In this document: positions 7,937 to 17,615 of the stretch, in pieces
Numbering within the stretch: the first letter of the stretch is position 1
Layout: every line of letters begins with the position of its first letter
DNA from: Hyalangium versicolor
Lineage (GTDB): Bacteria; Myxococcota; Myxococcia; Myxococcales; Myxococcaceae
Direction: 5' to 3'
Assembly: GCF_020103695.1 (NCBI RefSeq)
Contig: NZ_JAHXBF010000007.1
Span: forward strand, 248,001 to 312,000
Length of the DNA stretch: 64,000 bases
Position numbers and translations under genes: made by a program
The notes under the pieces: generated by a model
The model's input: the letters and a program-made list of their open reading frames with translations, nothing else
Database searches by the model: none
What the model was told of the DNA's origin: nothing

Positions 7937-9448
7937 ATGTCGAAGCAGATGAAGCACCGGAGTTCCAAGAAGCGGATGCCCAGCCTGCTGGCTCTGGGCC
8001 TGACCGTGGTCTATCTGAGTGGCTGCAGCGACGAAGAAGAGGACCCCACTCCCACGCCCGATGCCGGTGTCCAGACGGACGGGGGGACGGATGGGGGCAC
8101 CCAGACGGATGGGGGCACTGACGCAGGCCCTGTCACGCCGGACACGGACCTGGCGTTCGTGCGGCTCAACGCCAACGGTACGGTGGACAACAGCTTCGGC
8201 GCGAACGGCAACGGCATCTCCGTGGTGAACCTGGGCACGGGCTCCGGCACGGTGCGTGACGCCATGTGGAGCATCAGCCGCGACACGCAGGACCGGCTGG
8301 TGGTGTTCGCCACCAAGAAGGCGGAGGGCACGCGCACGGACACCGATCGCGTGGTCGCCCGCCTCACCGCCAACGGCGCGCTGGACGAGACCTTCAACGC
8401 GACCCCCTCCACCAACGCGCGCAAGGGCTTCTACGCGCTGGACATCGGTGGCCTGGGTGACTCCGCGCGCCACGGCATGGTGCAGGAGGACGGCAAGATC
8501 GTCTCCGCTGGCTACCTGTCGCAGCCCTCCGGCGTGGGCGCGCAGTCCGCCAACCGCATCGTGCTGCTGCGCCTGGATGCGGCAGGAACGGTGGACAACA
8601 CCTTCGGCTACAAGGGCGTGGTGAACTCGGCGCCGTTCGCCACCAACGACCCGACCAAGGAGTGGGGCATCTCCGAGGCCTACGCCGCCGTGCGCCAGTC
8701 CACGGGCTCCTACGTCACCACCGGCTATGGCCGCGCGGCGGGCGTGTCCGGCAGCACGGTGGACCTCATCTCCTTCCGCTACAGCGCGGCGGGCGTGCTC
8801 GATCCCACGTACGGCACGAATGGCTCGTTCATCCTGGATCTGGCCGGCGACAACGACCGCGGCCGTGACGCGGTGGCGCTGAAGGACGACCGCATCTTCA
8901 TGGTGGGCAGCGGAACCCCCACGGCGGGCAACATCGACGCCATGGCGGTGCTGCTGACCTCGGACGGCCAGCCGGCGACGGCGGACGGATTCAACGAGGG
9001 CTTCAAGCTCTACTCCTTCGACCGGCCCGACGAGGCCTTCTTCGACGTGGAGAGGGCCACCGTGGGCGCCGATGAGTACGTGGCGGCCGCGGGCTACCGC
9101 GCGGGTGGCGGACAGGACGACGACGCCGTCCTGCTCATCCGCAACATCACGACGGGCGCGGAGTTCGCCGGCCCGGTGCCCTTCTCCGAGACGGAGAACG
9201 ACCGCTTCTGGGGCGTGACCTTCGGTCCGGACAACAAGGTGTACGCGGCGGGCTTCCTCACCGAGGGAGGTGACAACCGCTTCGCCATCGCCCGTTTCAA
9301 CCTGGACGGCACGCGCGACACCACCTTCGGCACCGGTGGCATCGTCACGGTGAACATCATCGCCGGCAAGCTGGACGAAGCCGCGCGCGGCATTGCGGTG
9401 CAGTCTGACGGCAAGATCGTCATCGCGGGCGCCGCCGAAGCGAAGTAG
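7937..9448 (+). CDS. Delta-60 repeat surface lipoprotein
   Basis: This is a 503-residue lipoprotein with a lipobox LSGC (Cys at about residue 30), followed by an acidic and TDGGTDGG-type flexible linker. The mature part consists of delta-60 (YVTN-like) repeats, each with an ARLNANGTVDNSFG-like core. Clear copies are RLNANGTVDNSFGANG, RLTANGALDETFN, RLDAAGTVDNTFGYKG, RYSAAGVLDPTYGTNG and RFNLDGTRDTTFGTGG, with IVSAGY/IVIAGA strands between them, predicting a beta-propeller. Start codons at 7937 and 7949 are both possible; neither has a strong ribosome site. It stands directly after the Fur-like array and 120 bases before the TonB receptor gene, so it may be an iron-regulated surface partner of that receptor. 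Its ligand is unknown. Confidence 0.82.
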   Translation: MSKQMKHRSSKKRMPSLLALGLTVVYLSGCSDEEEDPTPTPDAGVQTDGGTDGGTQTDGGTDAGPVTPDTDLAFVRLNANGTVDNSFGANGNGISVVNLGTGSGTVRDAMWSISRDTQDRLVVFATKKAEGTRTDTDRVVARLTANGALDETFNATPSTNARKGFYALDIGGLGDSARHGMVQEDGKIVSAGYLSQPSGVGAQSANRIVLLRLDAAGTVDNTFGYKGVVNSAPFATNDPTKEWGISEAYAAVRQSTGSYVTTGYGRAAGVSGSTVDLISFRYSAAGVLDPTYGTNGSFILDLAGDNDRGRDAVALKDDRIFMVGSGTPTAGNIDAMAVLLTSDGQPATADGFNEGFKLYSFDRPDEAFFDVERATVGADEYVAAAGYRAGGGQDDDAVLLIRNITTGAEFAGPVPFSETENDRFWGVTFGPDNKVYAAGFLTEGGDNRFAIARFNLDGTRDTTFGTGGIVTVNIIAGKLDEAARGIAVQSDGKIVIAGAAEAK

Positions 9449-9485
9449 TCATCCACGCGGGTGCTGTAGGCAGCGCTCTTCCTGA

Positions 9486-9517
9486 GCCGGCGGGGATGTT
9501 CCACTCCCCCCGCCGGC
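9486..9517 (+). terminator. Perfect 10-bp GC hairpin before the TonB receptor gene
   Basis: GCCGGCGGGG (9486-9495) pairs with CCCCGCCGGC (9508-9517) around a 12-base loop. There is no T-run after it. It lies between the delta-60 gene (stop at 9448) and the receptor start (9569), so it may partly terminate the first message, lowering receptor expression, or stabilise the upstream transcript end. Confidence 0.55.
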
Positions 9518-9568
9518 GCGGGGGACCGCTGCGCTTCTTCGCACGTTCCTCCGGGAGTCTTCGTCGTC

Positions 9569-11875
9569 ATGGGTGCACCGACTCTGGCAGTTGCATGGGT
9601 TTCCTTCGTTATCTCCTCGTCGGCCATGGCCCAGACGCCACCTCCGTCCCAAGAGCCCTCCCCGGCTCCTGTGGAGGCTCCGCTGGCCCCCGAGCCCGCA
9701 CCTCAACCGGCAGCCGCTGAGCCCACTCCGCCCCAGCCCACCCCGTCCGACGTCCCCGTCGTCGAGACACCGCCCGCCGACAACCGCCGGTTCGAGAGCG
9801 TGGTAGTGGGCACGTCTGAAGCGAAGACGAGCGGCTCCATCCACATCCTCAAGCCGGAGAAGCTCCAGCGCTACGAGTTGGACGATCCCCAGGCCATCCT
9901 CCAGTCCGTGCCGGGCGTGTACGGGCGTGGCGAGGACGGCTTCGGCCTGCGGCCCAACCTGGGCCTGCGCGGCGTCAACCCGGACCGCAGCAAGAAAGTC
10001 ACCCTGCTGGAGGACGGCATCCTCTTCGGGCCGGCGCCCTACTCCGCGCCCGCCGCGTACTACTTTCCGTTGATGACCCGCATGCAGTCGGTGCGCGTGC
10101 TCAAGGGGCCCTCTTCCGTGCAGCAGGGCCCGCAGACGGTGGGCGGCTCGGTGGACCTCATCACCCGGGACATCCCCACGCAGGAATCCTTCGGGCTGGA
10201 CGTCGCGGGTGGCCAGTACCTCTACGGCAAGGCGCATGGTTATTTCGGCGCCAGCACCGAGCGCGCGGGCTTCCTCATCGAGGGCATCCACCTGCGCAGC
10301 AGCGGCTTCAAGGACATCGACAACAGCGATGCAACCACTGGCTTCCACCGCAACGAGTGGATGGCCAAGGCGCGCTACCGGCTGGTGCCGGACGGAGAGC
10401 TGCGCCAGACGCTCCAGCTCAAGTTGGGCTACTCCGACGAAGGCTCCAATGAGACGTACCTGGGGCTCTCGGACGCGGACTTCGCCGCGGACCCGCTGCG
10501 CCGCTACAAGGCCAGCCAGTTCGACCACATGCAGTGGCACCGCACCCAGGCGGTGCTCAGCTACGTGGTGGAGGGGCGCGACATCGCGGTGACGACGTCG
10601 CTGTACCGCCAGGACCTGGACCGCACCTGGCGCAAGGTGAACGGCTTCCGCGGCATCTCCATCTCCGACGTGCTCGCGGACCCCACGAGCGCGCGCAACG
10701 CCATCTACTACGGCGTGCTCACGGGCGAGTTGGACTCGTCCACGCCCGGAGAGACCATCCTCATCGGGCCCAACCACCGGGTCTTCGTCAACCAAGGCCT
10801 CCAGAGCGTCGCTCGCTGGACGACGACCACGGGCCCGCTGTCGCACAACGCCGAGTTCGGTGTGCGCTACCACTTCGACAGCATCGACCGCCGCCACACG
10901 CAGGACGGCTTCCGCATGGTGGGCGGCGAGTTGGTCGCCGAGGGCGGCACCACGGAAGTCACAGCCGACAACAAGGACTCCACGCACGCGCTGGCGCTGC
11001 ACGCAACGGACGCCATTGCGTGGGGCCCGCTGGTGGTGACGCCGGGCATGCGCCTGGAGATCATCCGCTCCAAGTCCGTGGACAAGATGGCGGACACGGT
11101 CCAGAACGGCTCGCTGGAGGCGCTGATGCCGGGCGTGGGCGTCTATGGCGCGATCAACCCCGCGCTGGGCGTGTTCGCGGGCGCCTACCGGGGCTTCTCT
11201 CCGCCAGCGCCGGGACAGCCGCAGGCCGTGGGCCCCGAGAAGAGCATCAACTACGAGGCCGGCGCGCGCTGGGCGCGGCGCAGCGAGCGCTTCGAGGTGT
11301 TGGGCTTCTTCAACGACTACTCCAACCTCACCGACGTCTGCACCTTCTCCAACGGCTGTCTCAACGAGAACCTGGACCGGCAAGTGGACGCAGGCGAGGC
11401 GAATATCTACGGCCTGGAGGCCTTCGCGGAGAAGACCTTCCGTCCGGGCGGAGGCATCACCTTCCCGCTGACGGTCGCGTACACGTTCACGCGCACGAAG
11501 CTGCTCAATGAGTTCCGCTCGTCGGATCCCCAGTTCGGTCACGTGATGGTGGGGGACGAACTGCCGTACGTGCCCCATCACCAGCTCTTCGCCTCCATCG
11601 GTGTGGAGGGTGCGCGCTGGGGGGCATTCATCAGCTCCACCTTCCTCGGCAGCATGCGCGAGGAGGCGGGCCAGGGAGAGATCCCCGAGGGCGTGAAGAC
11701 GGGGGCCCTGCTGACGTTCGACGTGAACGCCAACTGGAACATCACTCGCTGGGGACAGCTGTACGTGAGCGGCCGCAACATCCTGGACGAGGCCGTCATC
11801 GTCGGCCGCCGTCCCTACGGCGCCCGCCCCAACGCGCCCCGCACGCTCATCGGCGGCTTCAAGATCCAGCTCTGA
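9569..11875 (+). CDS. FecA-like TonB-dependent outer-membrane receptor
   Basis: This 768-residue receptor is predicted to import a ferric chelate across the outer membrane using TonB energy. A signal peptide (to about residue 22) is followed by a long Pro/Ala-rich linker of about 55 residues. The plug domain lies at about 75-200 (LDDPQAILQSVPGVYGRG, LRGVNPDRSKKVTLLEDGI, VRVLKGPSSVQQGPQTVGG), then a 22-strand-type barrel to the end. The FecA-like N-terminal signalling domain is absent, so it should not drive a surface-signalling sigma pathway. Similarity to citrate-type receptors is by motif only, so the substrate is uncertain. The start at 9569 has GGGAG 11 bases upstream. It is grouped with the delta-60 lipoprotein and Fur-like sites, and converges on the RND pump gene with 2 bases between stops. 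Confidence 0.9.
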   Translation: MGAPTLAVAWVSFVISSSAMAQTPPPSQEPSPAPVEAPLAPEPAPQPAAAEPTPPQPTPSDVPVVETPPADNRRFESVVVGTSEAKTSGSIHILKPEKLQRYELDDPQAILQSVPGVYGRGEDGFGLRPNLGLRGVNPDRSKKVTLLEDGILFGPAPYSAPAAYYFPLMTRMQSVRVLKGPSSVQQGPQTVGGSVDLITRDIPTQESFGLDVAGGQYLYGKAHGYFGASTERAGFLIEGIHLRSSGFKDIDNSDATTGFHRNEWMAKARYRLVPDGELRQTLQLKLGYSDEGSNETYLGLSDADFAADPLRRYKASQFDHMQWHRTQAVLSYVVEGRDIAVTTSLYRQDLDRTWRKVNGFRGISISDVLADPTSARNAIYYGVLTGELDSSTPGETILIGPNHRVFVNQGLQSVARWTTTTGPLSHNAEFGVRYHFDSIDRRHTQDGFRMVGGELVAEGGTTEVTADNKDSTHALALHATDAIAWGPLVVTPGMRLEIIRSKSVDKMADTVQNGSLEALMPGVGVYGAINPALGVFAGAYRGFSPPAPGQPQAVGPEKSINYEAGARWARRSERFEVLGFFNDYSNLTDVCTFSNGCLNENLDRQVDAGEANIYGLEAFAEKTFRPGGGITFPLTVAYTFTRTKLLNEFRSSDPQFGHVMVGDELPYVPHHQLFASIGVEGARWGAFISSTFLGSMREEAGQGEIPEGVKTGALLTFDVNANWNITRWGQLYVSGRNILDEAVIVGRRPYGARPNAPRTLIGGFKIQL

Positions 11876-11877
11876 GT

Positions 11878-14800
11878 TCAGGCACCGGGCGGGGTCTTCT
11901 CCCCCACCCGGCGAGTCCCGCGCCCGAAGCGCAGGTACAGGGCGGGAACGAGCAGCACGTTCAGCACGGCGGAAGAGAACAGCCCGCCCAGGATGACGAC
12001 AGCCATCGGGTGTTCGATCTCCTGCCCTGGCTTCAAGCCTCCCGCCACCAGGGGGACCAGCGCCAGGGCCGTCGTCAGGGTCGTCATCGCCATGGGCTGG
12101 AGCCGCTCCAACGTTCCGCGGAGAACCAGCTCGCGCCCGAACGGCACGCCCTCGTTGGCCTCCAGGTGTCGGTAGTGGCTCACCAGGAGGATGCCGTTGC
12201 GCGCGGCGACGCCCAACACGGTGACGAACCCCACGAGTGAACCGAGGGAGACGACTCCGCCGGTGAGCAGCACCCCTACCACTCCGCCCACGAGCGCGAA
12301 GGGCAGCGTCGCGAGAGTGAAGGCCACGAGCCGCGCCGACTGGAAGTCCAGGTAGAGAACAAGGGCAATGCCCAGCACCGCGAGGACAGCGAAGCCCAGG
12401 AGCCGCGTCCGCGCGCCCTGCCGCTCGGCGTACTCGCCCAGGACCTCGGCGTGGTGGCCGGAGGGCCAATCCAGGCCGGAGAGGGCAGCCCGGATGTCGG
12501 TGACCACCGCCCCCAACGCACGGCCCTGGGCGTCGCAGGTGATGTCAAGCCTGCGGGAAGCGCCCTCGTGCTGGATGATGTTGGGGACGGAGATCATCTC
12601 CACCCGCGCCACATCTCCCAGCCGGTAGGGCATGCCCGAGGGTGCCACCAGCCGCAGATCCTTCACCGCGGCCACGTCCTGGCGCAGGGAGTCCTCGCCC
12701 CACACGACGACGTCCACCGTGCGCTCGTCACGGTACACCTCGCCCACCTTCGTGCCTTGAATCAGCGTGGCGACCGCCCGCTGCACCTCACCCGGTGTCA
12801 GTCCCAGCCGACGCCCCGCCTCCTGCTCGAGCCGCACCTGGATTTGCGGCACCAGCACCTGCGGCTCCACCTTGAGGTTCACCACCCCGGGAATCCCCCG
12901 AAGCTTCGCTTCGATGTCGCGCGCCTTGGTGCGCAGCGTGTCCAGGTCGGGCCCCGAGGCACGCACCACGATGGAGCCGCTGGCTCCGCTGAGCACCTCC
13001 TTGATGCGCTCCTGGAGGTACGTCTGCACATCGCGATAGAGCCCGGGATAGCCCTCCACCACCTCGTGGATGCGCCGGACGGTCGCCGCGTAGTCGTCGA
13101 CAGCGTCCAGGCTGATCCAGAGCTCCGCGAAGTTGGGGCCCACCACCTCGTCGGCCACCTCCGCTCGGCCAATGTGGGCCCCGAAGTGGCGGACACCCGG
13201 GATGGCCCGCAGCTCCTCGCTGGCCCGCAGCGCTGTGCGGAGGACCGCGTCGCCGGATGTTCCCGGCTTGGCCACCCAGTGCATGAGGAAATCCGACTCC
13301 TGGAAGTGTGGCAGGAAGCCCTCGCCCAGCAGCGCCGCCAGGATGCCTCCCACCAACAACACGGCGAGGACGCCTCGGACCGCCAGCAGGGGCCGGTCCA
13401 TCACCCATGCGACGAGCGGACGCACGCGCTCGCGAAGCCACCCTCCCAGCCTGGGAGGACGCTCCTCCTCCTTCGCCGTCAGCAACAAGAGACACAGCAC
13501 CGGCGTCAGCGTGAGCGCGACCACCATCGAGGCGCCCACCGCGAGGACATACGCCACCGCGAGTGGACGGAAGAACGCCCCACTCACGCCCTCCAGGAGG
13601 AACACGGGCAGAAAGACGAGGACGACAATCACCGTCGCGTAGACGACGGCGCTGCGGACCTCGAGCGACGCATCGAGCACCACCTGGAAGGCGGAGCGGG
13701 GACTGCCCAGGGCCCGGTTCTCCGCCAGGCGCCGCTGCACGTTCTCCACGTCGATGATGGCATCGTCCACCACCTCGCCCAACGCGAGCACGAGCCCGGC
13801 GAGCACCATGGTGTCGATGGTGGCCCCCGCCAGGCGCAGCGCGACGACGGCGCCCACCAGGGACAGCGGAATCGCGACGAGGCTGATGGCCGCCGTCCGC
13901 ACGTTCTGGAGGAAGGCGAACAGGACGACGATGACCATGACGCAGCCGAGCAGCACGGCATGCCGGAGGTTGCCCACCGCCGTCTCGATGAAGGTCGCCG
14001 GCCGGAAGATGCCGGGAACCACGGTGACGCCCTGGAGCGCCGGACGCAGTTGCTCGAGCGCGGCCTCCACCTGCTCGGTGACCTCCAGGGTGTTGCCCCA
14101 GGGCTGCTTCTCGATGATGAGGAGGATGCCGGCCCCGTCGTCGACGATGCCCTCGCCAATGGGCGGCGGATGCCCCTCCTGCACCGAGGCCACGTCCGCC
14201 AGCCGGATGGACGCCCCCTTGCGGAAGGCCACGGGCACCTCCTCCAGCGCCGCCAGTGTCGTGGCCCCCGGGAGGTTGACCGCCAGCCGCTGGTTGGGTG
14301 TATCGATGAAGCCTCCCGAGGACGGAAGGCTCGCCTCTCGCACCACCCGGATGACGTCATCCAGGGTGACGTTCGCGGCGCGCAGCCGCTCGGGATCCAC
14401 CTTCACCTGGAACTGGCGATCGCGCTGTCCCCAGATGGCGACGTTCGCCACTCCCGGAATGCCCATGAGCCGGGGACGGAGGGTCCACCGCGCCACCTCC
14501 GAGAGCGCCATCCGGTCCAGCGTGTCGGAGCGCAGCCCCACCTTGAGGACCCGGCTCGTCGCTGACACGGGCGAGAGCATCACGGGAGGACGCGCCACCG
14601 CGGGCAGCGTGGAGGCCATGCGCGCAAGCCGTTCCTGCACCATCTGCCGCGCCAGGAACAGGTCCGAACCCCGCTCGAAGATGAGCACCACGGACGAGAG
14701 GCCGAGCACGGACTTGGAGCGGAGCGTCTTCAGCGCCGGCACCCCCGCGAGGCCATTCTCCAGAGGTGTGGTGACGAGCTTCTCCACCTCCAGGCTGGAA

Positions 14801-14964
14801 AGGCCGGGGACCTCCGTCTGGATCTCCACCAACGGTGGCGCGAACTCGGGGAAGACATCCAGGGGCATGCCGCGCAGGCTCGCGTAGCCCAGGACGAGCA
14901 CCAGGACCGCGGCGGCAATGGGAATGGGCCGGTAGTGAAGGCAGGCAGAGATGAGCTTGTGCAT
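11878..14964 (-). CDS. Heavy-metal efflux RND pump (CusA/CzcA family)
   Basis: This is a 1028-residue inner-membrane proton-driven pump of the HME-RND family. The N-terminus ([20 protein letters not shown], then [20 protein letters not shown]) and the two large periplasmic loops between TM1-2 and TM7-8 are normal for the family. The TM4 block [20 protein letters not shown] carries the acidic residues used in proton relay. The second half repeats the fold, with the [20 protein letters not shown] and [16 protein letters not shown] blocks. It is the last gene of a three-gene operon (TolC protein, adaptor, pump) and lies 18 bases after the adaptor gene. CusA (copper/silver) and CzcA (zinc, cobalt, cadmium) cannot be told apart from sequence reading alone. 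Confidence 0.9.
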   Translation of the reverse strand: MHKLISACLHYRPIPIAAAVLVLVLGYASLRGMPLDVFPEFAPPLVEIQTEVPGLSSLEVEKLVTTPLENGLAGVPALKTLRSKSVLGLSSVVLIFERGSDLFLARQMVQERLARMASTLPAVARPPVMLSPVSATSRVLKVGLRSDTLDRMALSEVARWTLRPRLMGIPGVANVAIWGQRDRQFQVKVDPERLRAANVTLDDVIRVVREASLPSSGGFIDTPNQRLAVNLPGATTLAALEEVPVAFRKGASIRLADVASVQEGHPPPIGEGIVDDGAGILLIIEKQPWGNTLEVTEQVEAALEQLRPALQGVTVVPGIFRPATFIETAVGNLRHAVLLGCVMVIVVLFAFLQNVRTAAISLVAIPLSLVGAVVALRLAGATIDTMVLAGLVLALGEVVDDAIIDVENVQRRLAENRALGSPRSAFQVVLDASLEVRSAVVYATVIVVLVFLPVFLLEGVSGAFFRPLAVAYVLAVGASMVVALTLTPVLCLLLLTAKEEERPPRLGGWLRERVRPLVAWVMDRPLLAVRGVLAVLLVGGILAALLGEGFLPHFQESDFLMHWVAKPGTSGDAVLRTALRASEELRAIPGVRHFGAHIGRAEVADEVVGPNFAELWISLDAVDDYAATVRRIHEVVEGYPGLYRDVQTYLQERIKEVLSGASGSIVVRASGPDLDTLRTKARDIEAKLRGIPGVVNLKVEPQVLVPQIQVRLEQEAGRRLGLTPGEVQRAVATLIQGTKVGEVYRDERTVDVVVWGEDSLRQDVAAVKDLRLVAPSGMPYRLGDVARVEMISVPNIIQHEGASRRLDITCDAQGRALGAVVTDIRAALSGLDWPSGHHAEVLGEYAERQGARTRLLGFAVLAVLGIALVLYLDFQSARLVAFTLATLPFALVGGVVGVLLTGGVVSLGSLVGFVTVLGVAARNGILLVSHYRHLEANEGVPFGRELVLRGTLERLQPMAMTTLTTALALVPLVAGGLKPGQEIEHPMAVVILGGLFSSAVLNVLLVPALYLRFGRGTRRVGEKTPPGA

Positions 14965-14982
14965 GTCGAGGTCAGTCCTTCA

Positions 14983-16161
14983 TCAGTGGCCGGCACCGAA
15001 CTCCGTCCCGAACAACTCCGCCGCGCCCACGGCCACGATGGGCGTGCCCTCCTTGGGGCCCCGCGCCAGGAGCAGGTCCGTCCCCTCCAGGCGCACGACG
15101 TCGACACGGCTGCGGGCGTACACGTGGTCCTGCTGCAGCACGTAGACCCAGGCCCCGCCCAACGCGTCGTAGACGACAGCGGACGCCGGCACGGCGAGGA
15201 ACTCGGCGTCCGCGTCCAGTTGCAGCGATACGCCGACGCGCTGGCCCGGCGCGAAGCGAGCGGATGCGGGCAGCTCGTAGAACCGGTCCACCGTGGCGGA
15301 GACCGGATCCGCGCTGGGCGGTCCCAGCACCGGCAGGGCCTCCACCCCATTGTCCTGGCCCGACAGGAGCGCGTGCACGCGCACGGGCACGTCCGGCTTC
15401 ACACGGTACGCCTCGTCGACGAAGAGCGGCACGCGCACCCAGTTCGCGGTGACGCCCACGACCTCGAAGAGGGGTGCCCCCGCAGTGACAGACTGCCCGG
15501 GGGCGACCGACACCTGCCGCAGGACGCCATCGCGAGGCGCGCGGATCTGCATGCTGACGTCCGACTCCAGCGGTGAGCGGCTCACCAGCTCCAGCCGCGC
15601 GCGCGCGGCCTCGAGCTCCGACTGGGCGACGGCCCGCTCCGCCCGTGCTTCCTCGACGGCCCGCTCCGTTCCCGCGCCATCCCGCAGGAGCCGCTCCGTG
15701 CGGGCGAGTCGCCCCGCCGCCGCCTCATCGCGGGCACTGGCCGCGTCCACCGCCCTGCGTGCCTGGGCATGGAGATCCCGATCCACGGTGGCGAGTGGCA
15801 CCAACCGCAACAACACGTCGCCGCGCTTCACCGGGGCTCCTGGACGCAACGCGGGCGTGGTGCCTTCCGCGACGACGCCGCCCGCGACGGGTGCTGTCAC
15901 CACCAGGGCATTGCCGGACGGCACCACGACTTCGCCGCCCAACACCTGCCGCCGCGCCGCCTTCCGCTTCTCCACGGATTGAACGCGCAAGGCCAGGCGC
16001 GTCTCGGCCTGGGGCTGGAGCGTCACCGTCGCCAGCGAGGCCTCCGCCACGTGAGAACTCACGGCCGCCGCGGGGGGCGCCGCCGCGGGCTTCCCCTCCC
16101 GGCAGGCGACGAACGGGGTGACGAAACCAGCGATGGCGATGAGCCGGACAAACCTATTCAT
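14983..16161 (-). CDS. Efflux periplasmic adaptor lipoprotein (CusB/CzcB type)
   Basis: This 392-residue membrane fusion protein would bridge the RND pump and the TolC channel. It has a lipoprotein signal (MNRFVRLIAIAGFVTPFVAC, Cys20). A barrel-sandwich lipoyl-like half motif follows (LALRVQSVEKRKAARRQVLG, GEVVVPSGNALVVTAPVAGG). A long helical hairpin (AQARRAVDAASARDEAAAGR to ARARLELVSRS) joins the second half (IRAPRDGVLRQVSVAPGQSV), and beta-barrel and proximal domains lie at the end. The ATG at 16161 is chosen because it begins the lipoprotein signal; the frame is open further upstream but reads through the TolC gene. It overlaps the stop of the TolC-type gene by 8 bases, so it is translationally coupled. 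Confidence 0.9.
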   Translation of the reverse strand: MNRFVRLIAIAGFVTPFVACREGKPAAAPPAAAVSSHVAEASLATVTLQPQAETRLALRVQSVEKRKAARRQVLGGEVVVPSGNALVVTAPVAGGVVAEGTTPALRPGAPVKRGDVLLRLVPLATVDRDLHAQARRAVDAASARDEAAAGRLARTERLLRDGAGTERAVEEARAERAVAQSELEAARARLELVSRSPLESDVSMQIRAPRDGVLRQVSVAPGQSVTAGAPLFEVVGVTANWVRVPLFVDEAYRVKPDVPVRVHALLSGQDNGVEALPVLGPPSADPVSATVDRFYELPASARFAPGQRVGVSLQLDADAEFLAVPASAVVYDALGGAWVYVLQQDHVYARSRVDVVRLEGTDLLLARGPKEGTPIVAVGAAELFGTEFGAGH

Positions 16162-17512
16162 GAGCCACTCCCTGTTTGCCCAGACCGCGGTCCAGTTGGG
16201 CGAGCGCGCGGCGCAGGTCCGCTTCGAGGTCAAGGGCACGGAGCCGCGCGTCCGCCAACCGGCGCAAGGCATCCAGCACCAGCACATACGGCGCATCCCC
16301 CGCGTCGAAGGACTTCCGTGCGCCTTCGCTCGCGGCGGTCAACGCCGGGAGGATGTTCGCCTGGAAGGCCTCGAGGGACGCGGACGCCTGAAGCGCCCGC
16401 TCCCGGGCCACGAGCACCTCGTTCGCGACCTGCTGCCGCAAGAGGACATAGCGAGAGGAGGCCCGCATCAGCTCTGCCTCCGCGCGTCCGATGCCACCCG
16501 GGTTCCAATTGAAGATGGGAAGCTCAAGCTGCGCGCCGGGCACCCACAGCACCTGGGGCGTGCCGTTCGCGGACGTCGACGGCTTCACGTCCAGCCGCGC
16601 GAGCAGGCTGACGATGCGAGCCTTCTCCCAGCCCAACCTGCTCCCAGCCATCTGGATGCCCAGCTCCGCCGCGAGCACATCGGGGCGGGCTGCTTGCGCC
16701 AGTTGGATGAGGTCGGACAGCGGACGCAGGCCACGTGACGCCCGGGGGAATGCACGAGGAAGGGCCTGCGCGAACAAGGGACTCTGAGCCACGCCCATCA
16801 AGAGCCGCAACCGTTCCCGGGCCAGCAGCACCTCGGTCCCCGAGCGCCGGGCAGCGTCCTCCGCCAGCAGCTTCTCGGAACGAAGCGCCTCCACCTCCAT
16901 GCGGCTGGCGTCGCCTGCCCCGAAGCGCGCTTCGCCCAGCTCCAGCGTCCGCGACCACAGGGCCGCCAGTTCCTCCAGCGCCACGCGCCGCCCTTCCGCG
17001 AGCATCCAGTCCGCGTGGGCGATGCGCACATCCCTCGCGACATCCAGCCCGTTCTGGACGAGCCCGCGCGCGACCTGCTCCACCTGGGCCTTGGCGGCGG
17101 CGACGCGGGCCGGGCGCTGCCAGAGGGAGAACAGCGGGAGGAGCAGCGAGGACTCGATGGTCCGCGGGCCCACGGGCAGGAGCAGGGAGAAGGTGGGGTT
17201 GGGCAGCGCTCCCGCCTCGGCCAGGTCGGCTCTCGAGACGCCGATCTGTGCCATGTCTGCCTGGAGGGCGGCGCTGTTCCAAAGCGCGACGGCGACGGCC
17301 GTCCGCTCGTCCAGGAACTCCGTGTCCGCGACGCCTGGCGGCAGGGAAGGCCCCCCGTCCACACCGGGCCCCAGGGGAGCGGCGCGCTCCGCGAGCTCCG
17401 CGGACACCCACGTTCGATCGTAGGGCGAGGTGGCGCAGGCCGTGGCCATCAACAGCCCCGTGAGCACCACCGTGCGAGTGTCGGACTTTCGAAACCTGCA
17501 CCGGGAAGGCAT
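16154..17512 (-). CDS. TolC-family outer-membrane channel (CusC/CzcC type)
   Basis: This 452-residue outer-membrane efflux lipoprotein has its lipobox at MATAC (Cys about 25 from the ATG at 17512). The two halves repeat the TolC pattern: long helices with heptads (ARVAAAKAQVEQVARGLVQN, ARSEKLLAEDA-like and RAEAELMRASSRYVLLRQQV) and the short strands between them (GALPNPTFSLLLPV; LPIFNWNPGGIGRAEAELM). The ATG at 17512 is preferred over the longer frame because it gives a proper lipoprotein signal. It is the first gene of the efflux operon and is transcribed away from the two-component genes, sharing a 103-base control region with them that contains an 11-bp direct repeat. Confidence 0.88.
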   Translation of the reverse strand: MPSRCRFRKSDTRTVVLTGLLMATACATSPYDRTWVSAELAERAAPLGPGVDGGPSLPPGVADTEFLDERTAVAVALWNSAALQADMAQIGVSRADLAEAGALPNPTFSLLLPVGPRTIESSLLLPLFSLWQRPARVAAAKAQVEQVARGLVQNGLDVARDVRIAHADWMLAEGRRVALEELAALWSRTLELGEARFGAGDASRMEVEALRSEKLLAEDAARRSGTEVLLARERLRLLMGVAQSPLFAQALPRAFPRASRGLRPLSDLIQLAQAARPDVLAAELGIQMAGSRLGWEKARIVSLLARLDVKPSTSANGTPQVLWVPGAQLELPIFNWNPGGIGRAEAELMRASSRYVLLRQQVANEVLVARERALQASASLEAFQANILPALTAASEGARKSFDAGDAPYVLVLDALRRLADARLRALDLEADLRRALAQLDRGLGKQGVAHE

Positions 17513-17535
17513 GCGCCGACCCTGCCAGCCAAGGT

Positions 17536-17555
17536 TGAACGGCGGCTGAACGGCG
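17536..17555. promoter_or_regulatory. Direct repeat, candidate operator of the efflux operon
   Basis: TGAACGGCG occurs at 17536-17544 and again at 17547-17555, an 11-base period. OmpR/PhoB-type regulators bind such direct repeats about one helical turn apart. The site sits in the short divergent region between the TolC-type gene (start 17512) and the response regulator gene (start 17616), so it could control both directions. Confidence 0.5.
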
Positions 17556-17615
17556 CTGGGAGCCCCCCGGACGGAGCCCCTCGCGGGTGCTATAGCTCTG
17601 GCAGGGAAACCCGCC

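Noticed and set aside
9569-11875. FecA with surface signalling to the ECF sigma factor at 3122-3727
   Set aside because: The receptor lacks the N-terminal signalling domain, and the FecR-type anti-sigma is in a separate operon with its own barrel protein.
9449-12469. A 1006-residue minus-strand frame opposite the TonB receptor
   Set aside because: It covers both the receptor gene and the end of the pump gene in the wrong phase; the plus-strand receptor has full plug and barrel motifs.
12451-14565. A 704-residue plus-strand frame opposite the RND pump
   Set aside because: Low-complexity His/Arg/Asp-rich translation, antisense to a well-supported pump gene.
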